Of a DNA stretch of 42,507 nucleotides, positions 1 through 7,384 are shown piece after piece. The position numbers and the translations under genes are program-made. Each line of letters starts with the position of its first letter. Within the stretch, counting starts at the first letter, position 1. The DNA comes from Clostridiales bacterium DTU089 (GTDB taxonomy: Bacteria > Bacillota > Clostridia > Oscillospirales > Acutalibacteraceae): NCBI GenBank assembly GCA_001513045.1, contig LFSB01000043.1, forward strand, positions 1-42,507. Direction: 5' to 3'. The notes beneath the pieces are model-generated. The model worked only from the letters and a program-made list of their open reading frames with translations, was not told the origin of the DNA and searched no databases.

Positions 1-1
1 C

Positions 2-730
2 GACTCAATGGTTCCGGATTCACTCAAGGCAATATGCAAAACCGACGGCAGGCAAATGATACTTGTAAACAGCACCTACTCCCCCGCCACAGACGAGGTA
101 AACGCCCAGATAGACGAGATAACCTCGCTGATAAAATCATACAGTCCGAACAACCTTGTGACCGGCGAGGGCGTGCTTTATAAGGACCTCATAGACGTTA
201 CGGCAGTCGATTTCAAGGTTACGAACATAATATCAATACTTGCAATATTCATCCTTGTGGCAATATGCTTTAAATCCATCTCCCTTCCCGTGCTTCTCGT
301 TGCCGCAATCGAGCTGGCAATTTACATCAATATGGCGATATCTTACTTTATGGGGGTTGAAATACCGTTCATCTCCCCGACGGTGGTCGGCTGCGTCCAG
401 CTCGGCGCAACGGTTGACTACGCAATACTTCTGACCTCACGCTTCAAGGAGGAACTTCAAGGCGGAGCGGACAGACTCACCGCCATGAGAGCGGCCGCAA
501 ACGCCTCAAGCCGTTCGATACTTCAAAGCGCGCTCGTGTTCTTCGGGGCGACCTTCGGCGTGTATCTGTTCTGCGACATCGAAATTATCAAAAGCATATG
601 CTCTATGCTCGCCCGCGGAGCCTTGATAAGCGGTGCGGTGATTATTGTATTCCTCACCCCGACGCTGCTGTGCTTTGAAAAGCTCATATCCAAAACCACA
701 TACAAATGGAGGGTTAAGTTTGAAAGATAA
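2..730 (+). CDS. MMPL/RND-type membrane protein, 3' part (5' truncated by window edge)
   Basis: The frame is open to the left edge, so this is the C-terminal part of a larger protein and the ATG at position 8 need not be the start. About 240 residues are visible. An extracytoplasmic-looking stretch (about 1-70) is followed by hydrophobic segments at about 73-92, 95-115, 118-140, 178-195 and 205-228. The Gly/Ala-rich segment with GATVDYAILLTSRFKEEL near residue 133 resembles the transmembrane core of MMPL/RND transporters, where an Asp in a helix couples transport to protons. Families of this type export lipids or hydrophobic compounds. The next gene is a lipoprotein, possibly a partner exposed at the cell surface. 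The substrate cannot be told from the sequence. The stop codon lies inside a perfect 10-bp inverted repeat. Confidence 0.75.
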   Translation, partial: DSMVPDSLKAICKTDGRQMILVNSTYSPATDEVNAQIDEITSLIKSYSPNNLVTGEGVLYKDLIDVTAVDFKVTNIISILAIFILVAICFKSISLPVLLVAAIELAIYINMAISYFMGVEIPFISPTVVGCVQLGATVDYAILLTSRFKEELQGGADRLTAMRAAANASSRSILQSALVFFGATFGVYLFCDIEIIKSICSMLARGALISGAVIIVFLTPTLLCFEKLISKTTYKWRVKFER

Positions 731-810
731 ATCTTTCAAACGGCAAATTTGTACCTTGACGGTCAACGACCGTCATTGCGACAAGCCGAATACCGCCGCA
801 AAATTTGCGG
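719..810. repeat. Three consecutive short hairpins between the MMPL and lipoprotein genes
   Basis: Three perfect inverted repeats lie in 92 bp. TTTGAAAGAT/ATCTTTCAAA (719-728 and 731-740) has a 2-nt loop and contains the MMPL stop. GACGGTC/GACCGTC is at 758-764 and 768-774. GCCGCAAA/TTTGCGGC is at 795-802 and 804-811. None has a T-run, so they are not classical terminators. In mRNA they could set the relative expression of the two genes or protect the upstream message. Confidence 0.6.
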
Positions 811-835
811 CTCGGCGGAAAGGAATGGTATAAAA

Positions 836-2419
836 ATGATGAAACGAAATAATAAGGCTTTAAGCGTTGTTGCGCTCATGCTTACGGTATCAATACTTAT
901 TCTCGGCGCAGGCTGCACCGCAAAGGACAAAACCGACGCAACAACACTATCCGAAACGACAACGGCGGTTCAGCCGGTATACTCCGCCGCTCCCGCATCG
1001 GTTGAAAAAAGCGAAACGGTATATATGCATCTCAATCCCGACGGCTCGGTTAAAAGCACGCTCGTCACCGACTGGCTGCACACGGATTCAGCCGGTGTAA
1101 GGGTTGAGGACACAAGTACGCTTTCGGACATAAAGAACGTCAGAAGCGGTATACTGCCTGTCTTTGAAAACGGAAAACTCGTATGGAACATGGATACCAC
1201 CGACCTGTATTACAGCGGTATCACCGACAAGGCTGCCCCGGTGGCATTCAATATAAAATACTACCTTAACGACGCGGAATGCTCAGCCGATGCCATTGCC
1301 GGCAAAAGCGGAAAAATAAAAATCGTTGTAAGTATTAAAAATCTCGACGCGCACACAGTGGACATCAACGGTGTTCAGACTGTCCTCTATAATCCACTGA
1401 TTGTTGTAGGCGGCATGGTTATGCCCTATGACCACTTTACAGGCATCTCAATTGACAACGGCCGTCTGCTCGGTGACGGCAGCAAGCAATTGCCTCTGAT
1501 TGTTGCGGCGCCCGGTATGAACGAGAGCCTCAACCTCGGCGCAATCGACATTCCCGAGCTTGAATTCTCGCTTGCGGACACCTTTACGATTACCGCGGAC
1601 GCAACAAATTTTGAACTCGGAAACATGTATTTCGGAGTTCTTCCCCTCTCCTCACTCGACCTCGGACTTTCAATGCCCTCATCGATATCGGAGGTCACGG
1701 ATGACCTGAAGCTGCTGACAGACCTTCAGGATGTTTTTGAAAAGCTCAACGCGGACGGCGCACTCACGGCTCTTGTGTCGAATCCCGACAGTCTCGCTCA
1801 GCTCGCACAGGTTGTAAACAAGGGCGTCAATGTATATAAGCAGAACAAAAAGCTGCTTGAGGTGACATCGAAATATCTCACAGCGGATAACGCCGAAAAG
1901 CTCACAAAGCTCATGAAGGACCTCGATGACGAACAGCTCAAGCAGGCGCTTGCACTGTTCAGCCGTCCGGAGATGAAATACCTGTTTGAAAACCTCTCAA
2001 CACTTGCAGCCGATATGCAGGCCTTGCAGCCGCTTATCGAATCGCTCTCAGCGGACATGAACGACCCGGAGGTTAAGGCTGCCATAGAAAATCTGCCGCA
2101 GACAATAAGCACAATCTCCGAAATAAAGTCCGCGATAGATGACAACGAGGAATTGCTCACCGCACTTTCCACCCTCATGAAGGATGATAATATTGATGCG
2201 ATAACCTCAGTGCTCGACGGTCTGACCGCCACGCTCAGCGATGAAGAATTCCAGAAAAAATACTCGGCGGTCATCGGGAACGCCGGCGATATTATAGTGC
2301 GCATGGAGAAATGGCTCGATATCGGAAACTCTTACAAAATATTCACAGACGCGCCCTCCGAATTCAAAACAAGCGTTATGTTTGTGTGCCAGACGGACGG
2401 AATAAGCGCCGCAAAATAA
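836..2419 (+). CDS. Putative secreted lipoprotein of unknown function
   Basis: This protein has about 527 residues from the ATG at 836 (839 is a second possible ATG); a purine-rich GGAAAGGA lies at 817-824. The N-terminus is a lipoprotein signal peptide: basic MMKRNNK, a hydrophobic stretch, and the lipobox LGAGC with Cys27. A Thr/Ala-rich linker follows, then a beta-rich domain of about 220 residues. From about residue 290 to the end come Leu/Ala/Asp-rich amphipathic helices, likely coiled coil. No enzymatic motif is recognised. It sits 105 bp after the MMPL-type gene in the same direction, and lipoproteins paired with such transporters occur in Firmicutes, so a role in the same envelope complex is inferred. 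It ends at a strong terminator shared with the convergent glycosidase. Confidence 0.7.
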   Translation: MMKRNNKALSVVALMLTVSILILGAGCTAKDKTDATTLSETTTAVQPVYSAAPASVEKSETVYMHLNPDGSVKSTLVTDWLHTDSAGVRVEDTSTLSDIKNVRSGILPVFENGKLVWNMDTTDLYYSGITDKAAPVAFNIKYYLNDAECSADAIAGKSGKIKIVVSIKNLDAHTVDINGVQTVLYNPLIVVGGMVMPYDHFTGISIDNGRLLGDGSKQLPLIVAAPGMNESLNLGAIDIPELEFSLADTFTITADATNFELGNMYFGVLPLSSLDLGLSMPSSISEVTDDLKLLTDLQDVFEKLNADGALTALVSNPDSLAQLAQVVNKGVNVYKQNKKLLEVTSKYLTADNAEKLTKLMKDLDDEQLKQALALFSRPEMKYLFENLSTLAADMQALQPLIESLSADMNDPEVKAAIENLPQTISTISEIKSAIDDNEELLTALSTLMKDDNIDAITSVLDGLTATLSDEEFQKKYSAVIGNAGDIIVRMEKWLDIGNSYKIFTDAPSEFKTSVMFVCQTDGISAAK

Positions 2420-2443
2420 ATATAAACGAATCAATTCTCCGCA

Positions 2444-2475
2444 AAAAAGCGACTTGCCTCGGCAAGTCGCTTTTT
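2444..2475. terminator. Bidirectional terminator
   Basis: Stem GCGACTTGCC/GGCAAGTCGC (2449-2458 and 2461-2470) is flanked by an A-run on the left and a T-run on the right. It lies between two convergent genes, so it can stop transcription from both sides. Confidence 0.9.
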
Positions 2476-2485
2476 ATGAACAATA

Positions 2486-4174
2486 TTACTGCTTCTGTTG
2501 AGTGGGGCCGAGGTTTGATGCACCTGTGTATTCAACATCATCGGCTGTCGGGTAATATTTCGGCTTTGATAAATCACGCTGATACAAACGCACGTGCTCT
2601 CCCTTAGGGGTCAGCTCCACAACATCGCAACCGCGCCAGCACACTGTAAAATCAATACCCCTTACCTTCTCCTTTACGACAACGGTTTCAAGGTCAAAAA
2701 TCAGCTCCAGAACATCGCCCTCATTCAGGTCCGCCTTAACAATTCCGGATTCAATATCCGCGGGGATTTTCTTTCCGTTAAGGTGAAGGCTTATCCTTTC
2801 GCCCATCCAATCGTAAAGGCGGAAGCCTGCACAACAAAACTCGCGAGCAGTGATGCGAATCCTGCCCTCATTCGGAATCATGGATTCCGTTTTCAGGACT
2901 TCCGTTTCCTTTTCACAGGGTATGTTTACAATGAAGCAATTGTTTTCCTTTGTAATACAATTATCCCAGACGGTTTTTATTGCCGTGGGGGCGGTGCCGA
3001 CGCAGCAACCCGCAATAGAACGGAATCGGCTTAAAGATATGGAATTCGGTTCACTTCCGCCTGTAAAGCCACCGAGCATGCGTTTGTCGATATCGCGGTA
3101 AGTTATACCGTTTTCATCAGGCTTTGAATTGTCTGTTGTCACATATCCGGTATATCTGACCTGATTTTCTGTAAACTGGTTTCTTATAAAAAGATTCATG
3201 TCGTTCCAATATTCACTGTATCCGCAATTCACAAGCTCATTTGCACAGATAATCATATCCCGTATACAGCAGGTTTCGCAGTGCTCCTCCTCAACCGGAT
3301 GCCATTGTGCATATTCTGGCACCCATCCGAAATCGGACGAAATCGAACGGATATAATCGTAAATGCCCTTTCCCTTACGTATATAATTCTCGTTTTCGGT
3401 TAATCTTCCCAGATATACAAGACCGTAGGCAAACCATGCCGCCGAATGAACATGTCCGAAAAACTCCATTTTATAGTTGAAGTATCTTGACGGACCCAGT
3501 ACATAGTTCGCAATGCCTTTTGCAAGATCAAGCGCAACCTCATCGTTCTTTAATTCATACCGTCTCACAAGAGCCGGCAGCATAAGTGCGTTTCTGATGG
3601 ACTGCTCCCCTCTGCCGGTGTGCCGGGTGAGGTCAAACCCACCGTCCTTTAAAAAGACATCATTCGGAAACTCGTATATCGGCTCGCTCTCTTCAAAATC
3701 CCCCGACCAGAAGGTTCTGACTTTTCTTTCTATCACCAATGAACGCATACCTCGGATAAGTTCGGCTACACGCTGCTCCGCTTCGGCATCGTCCGGGTAC
3801 TCCGTAGTTATCAGGTTGAGTGCGGGAAGGATATAGCCCATTTCATGAAACGATGAGTGAACCGTGTGAGTCCAGGGATATTTTTCACAAAAACGCAATC
3901 CGTGTTCGCCCCATGATTTCATAATATGCCGCCTGAGTGACTGCTTTATGTCCTCTCCCTCATCTGTGCCGAGCACCTGCATGGCACACACAAGCCCCTC
4001 ATACCAGGAGCCGACAAGCTCCGCATCATCAACACGGCAGTGTGCAGCCTCCGCCGGTTTTTTATTCGGCAGAAGCAACCAGTAAGGGAGATTGTCCTGC
4101 GCTTCATCCACCATAGAGGTAATGTAATGGTGAACCAGCGCAGCGCACTCCTTTATATCAAACTGTTCAAACAT
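2486..4174 (-). CDS. GH127-like glycoside hydrolase (DUF1680-type, putative beta-L-arabinofuranosidase)
   Basis: About 562 residues, predicted to be an alpha/alpha-barrel protein. GH127 beta-L-arabinofuranosidases bind zinc through a Glu-x-Cys pair and a Cys-Cys pair, one Cys of which is the nucleophile. Here an EHCETCC motif lies near residue 300 and an AGCCVG motif near 390, at the expected spacing. Upstream aromatic and Glu/His residues (AQWHPVEEEH) suit the active site. There is no signal peptide, so it probably acts on imported oligosaccharides in the cytoplasm. Two ATGs exist; GGAGG abuts the one at 4180 but is well spaced for 4174, so 4174 is chosen. It is divergent from an AraC regulator, its probable controller. 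Other GH127-related activities cannot be excluded because only key motifs are recognised. Confidence 0.65.
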   Translation of the reverse strand: MFEQFDIKECAALVHHYITSMVDEAQDNLPYWLLLPNKKPAEAAHCRVDDAELVGSWYEGLVCAMQVLGTDEGEDIKQSLRRHIMKSWGEHGLRFCEKYPWTHTVHSSFHEMGYILPALNLITTEYPDDAEAEQRVAELIRGMRSLVIERKVRTFWSGDFEESEPIYEFPNDVFLKDGGFDLTRHTGRGEQSIRNALMLPALVRRYELKNDEVALDLAKGIANYVLGPSRYFNYKMEFFGHVHSAAWFAYGLVYLGRLTENENYIRKGKGIYDYIRSISSDFGWVPEYAQWHPVEEEHCETCCIRDMIICANELVNCGYSEYWNDMNLFIRNQFTENQVRYTGYVTTDNSKPDENGITYRDIDKRMLGGFTGGSEPNSISLSRFRSIAGCCVGTAPTAIKTVWDNCITKENNCFIVNIPCEKETEVLKTESMIPNEGRIRITAREFCCAGFRLYDWMGERISLHLNGKKIPADIESGIVKADLNEGDVLELIFDLETVVVKEKVRGIDFTVCWRGCDVVELTPKGEHVRLYQRDLSKPKYYPTADDVEYTGASNLGPTQQKQ

Positions 4175-4281
4175 AACCATCCTCCGAAAACATATAATTT
4201 GCCCTCACAAAAATCACAAGCATTTTCATAAGACTTTTGGCCGGCTGCGTTAAGCATCAAGACTGACTTCCGGAATTATGC

Positions 4282-4310
4282 TTGATTTTATTATACTTTT
4301 TGTGTACAAT
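4282..4310 (+). promoter_or_regulatory. Putative sigma-A promoter of the AraC-type gene
   Basis: TTGATT, a 17-bp spacer and TACAAT lie about 70 bp before the regulator start, in the 200-bp divergent region shared with the glycosidase gene. This region probably also holds the regulator's operator, but no clear direct repeat was seen. Confidence 0.5.
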
Positions 4311-4379
4311 TGCATATAGCATAATACTGTTAATTTGTAGGACAAATATGCTCCTTTAATCTGACGGGAGGAAACAGCC

Positions 4380-5246
4380 GTGAAAAAATATGCGCGCTAT
4401 GAGGTCCAGCCGAGAACGCCTATTAGAATTATTACATATCACTTCTGCAATCATCCGAAAATATGGCAGCACTGGCATGAATATCTTGAAATAATTTATC
4501 TTGTGCGAGGCAGCGTAACGTTAAAGATTGATAAAAGGATTCAAGAAGCCGTAAGCGGCGATATTCTTGTATTCAACAGCTTCGAGGTACATGAAAGCAT
4601 AAGTCTTTCGCCCGAGAATGAGTACTATGTATTCGTAATTCCGCCGGAGTATTTTTTGACCGAAAAAGCGGCGGACAACTTTGTATACGACAGCATTATC
4701 AAGGATGATGCCGACTGTATCAGCCACATAAAAAAAGCCATGGCGATTGTTGACAACCCTCGCACCGGCTCACAATTTCTTCTGAATGCGGAAATATTCA
4801 ATTTTCTGTTTGCCGCCGCTCAAAAGCACGGGCATAAAAGCAGCTCACAGATATACGAAATGGAAACGGCGCTTATTATCGAGGACATAAAAGAGCGTAT
4901 CGCCCGTTGCTATGCAGAGCCTATAAACATCAACCTGCTGGCGAACGCCTTCTGCATAAGCGTTTCGTATTTGCAGCATACCTTTAAAGCTCAAACGGGA
5001 CACAGCATAATTGATTATATGAACCGCACGAGAATCGACAATGCGGAAAAGCTTTTACTCGAAACCGATTTGCACATTTCCGAAATATCGGAAAAAGTCG
5101 GATTTCCCGACTACAATTACTTCTCGAGAGTTTTCAGAAAATACAAAAATCTGACCCCCTCGGAATACAGAAAGAACACAAAAACAGGATTACAGACACC
5201 CGAAACCGAATCAGTCCTCTCCCCTGCCGAAGACAAATTCAGTTGA
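4380..5246 (+). CDS. AraC/XylS-family transcriptional regulator
   Basis: 288 residues from a GTG start preceded by GGGAGG with 8-nt spacing. Residues about 15-95 form a cupin-like sensor (IWQHWHEYLEIIYLV, then EVHES), as in sugar-responsive AraC regulators. Residues about 170-270 are the double helix-turn-helix domain: INLLANAFCISVSYLQHTFK, then ISEISEKVGFPDYNYFSRVF, and the hallmark LTPSEYRK. It is divergent from the GH127-like gene. Most such regulators activate the neighbouring glycan-use gene when a sugar binds the cupin. The ligand is not known here; an arabinose-containing sugar is a guess from the neighbour. Confidence 0.9.
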   Translation: MKKYARYEVQPRTPIRIITYHFCNHPKIWQHWHEYLEIIYLVRGSVTLKIDKRIQEAVSGDILVFNSFEVHESISLSPENEYYVFVIPPEYFLTEKAADNFVYDSIIKDDADCISHIKKAMAIVDNPRTGSQFLLNAEIFNFLFAAAQKHGHKSSSQIYEMETALIIEDIKERIARCYAEPININLLANAFCISVSYLQHTFKAQTGHSIIDYMNRTRIDNAEKLLLETDLHISEISEKVGFPDYNYFSRVFRKYKNLTPSEYRKNTKTGLQTPETESVLSPAEDKFS

Positions 5247-5324
5247 GAGCAAAGAGTGAAAAGTACAAAAAGGAAAAGATGCCCACCGATTTTTGAAAGG
5301 AGGACTTGAACCGACACCGAAAAA

Positions 5325-5507
5325 TGAAATATTGCTATCGCAATATGAAATAATCCTTGCGGATTATGAAATTTTCCGCTTACGCAGAAAGTGAAATAAA
5401 ATTTGCCCTATGTGCTTCAGCACATTTGTGCTGAAGCACATTTCATAGCGTCAGCTATTTCATACACCACGGGTGTATTTCACTTGCCCGAAGGGCAAAT
5501 TTCATTG
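5325..5507. repeat. Hairpin array 1 with TGAAAT/ATTTCA spacers, beside tRNA-Arg
   Basis: A run of short stem-loops is joined by a constant spacer. On the left the spacers read (A/G)TGAAAT and separate ATTGC/GCAAT, AATCC/GGATT and TTTCcGC/GCaGAAA. In the centre are two mirror hairpins, TGTGC-TTCA-GCACA (5411-5424) and TGTGC-TGAA-GCACA (5427-5440). To the right every spacer is the reverse complement, ATTTCA(T/C), separating AGC/GCT, ACACC/GGTGT and TTGCCC/GGGCAA. The array abuts the tRNA-Arg terminator. Open frames here are by-products of the repeats. The same architecture recurs at 18272-18505. Confidence 0.85.
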
Positions 5508-5540
5508 CAAAAGGCACATCGCAACGCGATGTGCCTTTTG
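5508..5540 (-). terminator. Terminator-like hairpin after tRNA-Arg
   Basis: A perfect 15-bp stem (5508-5522 and 5526-5540, including GGCACATCGC) with a 3-nt loop lies directly after the CCA end of tRNA-Arg on the minus strand. The transcript then reads TTTTG within the stem and its end, so this probably terminates the tRNA transcript. Confidence 0.75.
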
Positions 5541-5541
5541 C

Positions 5542-5618
5542 TGGCCCGCTCGGAGGGATTCGAACCCCCGTTCTTCAGAATCGGAATCTGCTGCGTTATC
5601 CAACTGCGCCACGAGCGG
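5542..5618 (-). tRNA. tRNA-Arg (anticodon CCG)
   Basis: 77 nt including the encoded CCA. The acceptor stem CCGCTCG/CGAGCGG has 7 perfect pairs. The T-arm GGGGG-TTCGAAT-CCCTC is canonical up to one pair, and the D-arm carries GCGCAGTTGGATAACGC. The anticodon loop TTCCGAT gives anticodon CCG, reading CGG. Confidence 0.95.
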
Positions 5619-5632
5619 ATGTGACAAAGAAG

Positions 5633-5661
5633 ATTATACAACAAAACATAAAATATTTCAA
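5633..5661 (-). promoter_or_regulatory. Sigma-A promoter of tRNA-Arg
   Basis: On the minus strand TTGAAA, a 17-bp spacer and a perfect TATAAT end 15 bp before the tRNA. Confidence 0.85.
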
Positions 5662-5726
5662 TAGTAATAGGAACGAATTTCCAAGGGCGTTTTTATAAAA
5701 AACCCGAAATTTTTAGGAAAAATATA

Positions 5727-5755
5727 TTGACAACGAGACAACGACAGGTTATAAT
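5727..5755 (+). promoter_or_regulatory. Consensus sigma-A promoter of tRNA-Gln
   Basis: TTGACA, a 17-bp spacer and TATAAT match the consensus perfectly. Transcription would start just before the tRNA at 5768. Confidence 0.9.
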
Positions 5756-5767
5756 ACCACTTGCTGT

Positions 5768-5841
5768 TGCGGAATTGTGTAATGGTAGCACGGCAGACTC
5801 TGACTCTGTTTGTCTGGGTTCAAATCCTAGTTCCGCAGCCA
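5768..5841 (+). tRNA. tRNA-Gln (anticodon CTG)
   Basis: 74 nt with encoded CCA. The acceptor stem TGCGGAA/TTCCGCA is perfect; starting with T is typical of tRNA-Gln. The anticodon loop CTCTGAC gives CTG, reading CAG. The D-arm is GTGTAATGGTAGCAC. Confidence 0.95.
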
Positions 5842-5873
5842 AAAGGGCACTTGCTTTTGCAAGTGCCCTTTTT
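5842..5873 (+). terminator. Terminator of tRNA-Gln
   Basis: Stem AAAGGGCACTTGC/GCAAGTGCCCTTT with a TTTT loop, followed by more T, starts right after the CCA end. It is nearly the same hairpin as the one after tRNA-Pro at 18506-18537. Confidence 0.9.
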
Positions 5874-5893
5874 CAATGCAAAGCCATCTGATG

Positions 5894-6145
5894 TTATGTG
5901 TTCCCGAAAGCTTCATCAAGCAGCTTGTTTCTTATTGTTATAAGTATCTCATATATATCATTTGCACACGCTTCCTCAAGCTCTGACGGAGAAAATTTAA
6001 AGGCCGCTTCGACCGCTTCATCAACAGCGCAGTACTTGAAAATCATTTTGACTGCCGTTTCCCTGTCGGTTATTTCTCTGTTTGCGCATTTAACTGTATA
6101 ATGGTCAATTTCATCAACAAATTTAAACAGCGTGCATCTTTCCAT
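5894..6145 (-). CDS. Small protein of unknown function
   Basis: 83 residues from the ATG at 6145. The ribosome site GAGGA overlaps the stop of the upstream metallophosphoesterase gene, so the two genes are translationally close and probably one operon. The protein is acidic and mainly helical by composition (many Glu/Ala/Ile), with no signal peptide or membrane segment. No family is recognised. A longer frame reaching to 6193 exists but lacks a ribosome site and would overlap the upstream gene. Confidence 0.6.
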   Translation of the reverse strand: MERCTLFKFVDEIDHYTVKCANREITDRETAVKMIFKYCAVDEAVEAAFKFSPSELEEACANDIYEILITIRNKLLDEAFGNT

Positions 6146-6155
6146 AGCTTTTTCC

Positions 6156-7184
6156 TCACAGCTTGCGGATGAAATAACTGCATCCGCCTTCAAAGTAATC
6201 GGGGTTTCTCATAGCTTCAATACCCATAATGTCAATAAGCTTAACGGCACGCGTCTGCATTCTGCCGTCCTCATACAAATCAATCACCCTGCCTCCGCGA
6301 AGGTCATCATGACCCGACATATTATACCCTATCGCCGCGTCACACGCCATTGTTATGCCGCCGTAAACGCCCTGCAAATCAGTAAGATGCTCATGGCCGA
6401 AGAAAAAGCCCTTGATATCGCCGCGTTCCACCGCCGCCATGAACAAGCCGGAGCTTATCTCCGAACAGTCAACAGCGGCTCTTTTTGAACCTATTGCATA
6501 GCACTGCTCCGGATTGCGGACAATCTCCATATACTCAAGAAGCGGTGTATGCATGAACATGATTCCGGGTATTTTTCTGCCTGCGGCAGCTTCTTTTTTT
6601 ATTGACTCGGTATAATACCACATAACCTGATTAAAGTAAGGCGTGCTGCCGTTTTCGCCGTCATTAAAATGCTCCGGATAAACGCCGTCGGGCTTTTGGT
6701 CGCTGCTGTATTTCTTGAAAAAATCCCATATTTCCCTGTGCGAATCCATCGCCCACAGGTTAAACGCTGCTTCGTCATTTTCCCGGGAAAGCACCTGAAG
6801 ACAGTAGTTGCCTACACCGTGAATATCCGTGGGTCCTCTTTGCATCAGACAGCCGGGTATGCTCTCGTAAATTGCTTGCTCTTGTTCTATATCAATGCTG
6901 CCTTTTTTCTCCCTGTCATGATTGCCGAACACAGCTGCCCAAGGAAGATTTCTTATCAGCACCGGTTCGATGATGCTGCTCATATATTCCCTCAAGCCCT
7001 CCCGGGTGTCCCGGCCAAGGCACTGGTCGCCGCCTATCATAACAAAATCAGGATTTGTGTTTTCAATCAGCGCCTCTATACCCCGCGTCACCTTAGGGCT
7101 GCAATCCGCACCGGCATGAAAATCCGAAAACATCAGCACCCTGAAATGTCCGTTCTTATTAAACCGTAAAACAGGCTTATCCAT
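6156..7184 (-). CDS. Calcineurin-like metallophosphoesterase
   Basis: About 342 residues. The two-metal phosphoesterase motifs occur in order: SDFHAGAD (D-x-H, about residue 19), GGDQC (about 53), FGNHDRE (GNHD, about 85), MHTP (about 211) and FGHEH (about 260). This family hydrolyses phosphomonoesters or diesters using Mn/Fe/Zn. There is no signal peptide, so it is cytoplasmic. ATG 7184 is favoured over ATG 7190 because AAGGAG lies 8 nt before the former but only 2 nt before the latter. It is read from the promoter at 7269-7297 and followed by a small unknown gene. The substrate is not known. Confidence 0.85.
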   Translation of the reverse strand: MDKPVLRFNKNGHFRVLMFSDFHAGADCSPKVTRGIEALIENTNPDFVMIGGDQCLGRDTREGLREYMSSIIEPVLIRNLPWAAVFGNHDREKKGSIDIEQEQAIYESIPGCLMQRGPTDIHGVGNYCLQVLSRENDEAAFNLWAMDSHREIWDFFKKYSSDQKPDGVYPEHFNDGENGSTPYFNQVMWYYTESIKKEAAAGRKIPGIMFMHTPLLEYMEIVRNPEQCYAIGSKRAAVDCSEISSGLFMAAVERGDIKGFFFGHEHLTDLQGVYGGITMACDAAIGYNMSGHDDLRGGRVIDLYEDGRMQTRAVKLIDIMGIEAMRNPDYFEGGCSYFIRKL

Positions 7185-7268
7185 TGTCATCTCTCCTTAG
7201 CCCTGCTATTTTTTCGACGCTTTGTCTTCGTTAAGGTGTCGGAGTCGCATTAAGCAGTTTATAAATAC

Positions 7269-7297
7269 AGCATAGCACAAACCCTTGCTTTTTTCAA
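7269..7297 (-). promoter_or_regulatory. Putative promoter of the metallophosphoesterase operon
   Basis: On the minus strand TTGAAA, a 17-bp spacer and TATGCT lie about 80 bp before the start codon. Confidence 0.6.
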
Positions 7298-7321
7298 CAA
7301 GAGTCATTATAGCATATCCAA

Positions 7322-7372
7322 CAATCGCCGCGTTGAGGTAAAACTCAACGCGGCGATTGCTTTTTATTTTTT
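7322..7372. terminator. Long perfect hairpin between the surface protein and phosphoesterase genes
   Basis: A perfect 16-bp stem (7322-7337 and 7344-7359, CAATCGCCGCGTTGAG on the left arm) has a GTAAAA loop. The T-run is on the plus-strand side, which is upstream of the hairpin for the minus-strand surface protein transcript. It probably still ends that transcript, but a plus-strand transcript would be terminated better, and no plus-strand gene is visible here. Confidence 0.7.
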
Positions 7373-7384
7373 TTAACTGTCCGT

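Noticed and set aside
749-835. Longer N-terminus for the lipoprotein
   Set aside because: It would cover two hairpins and place the signal peptide 30 residues inside; the ATG at 836 puts the lipobox at the normal distance.
5325-5540. CRISPR array
   Set aside because: Spacing is short and irregular, the constant part is only 6-7 bp and inverts mid-array, inserts are palindromes, and no cas gene is present.
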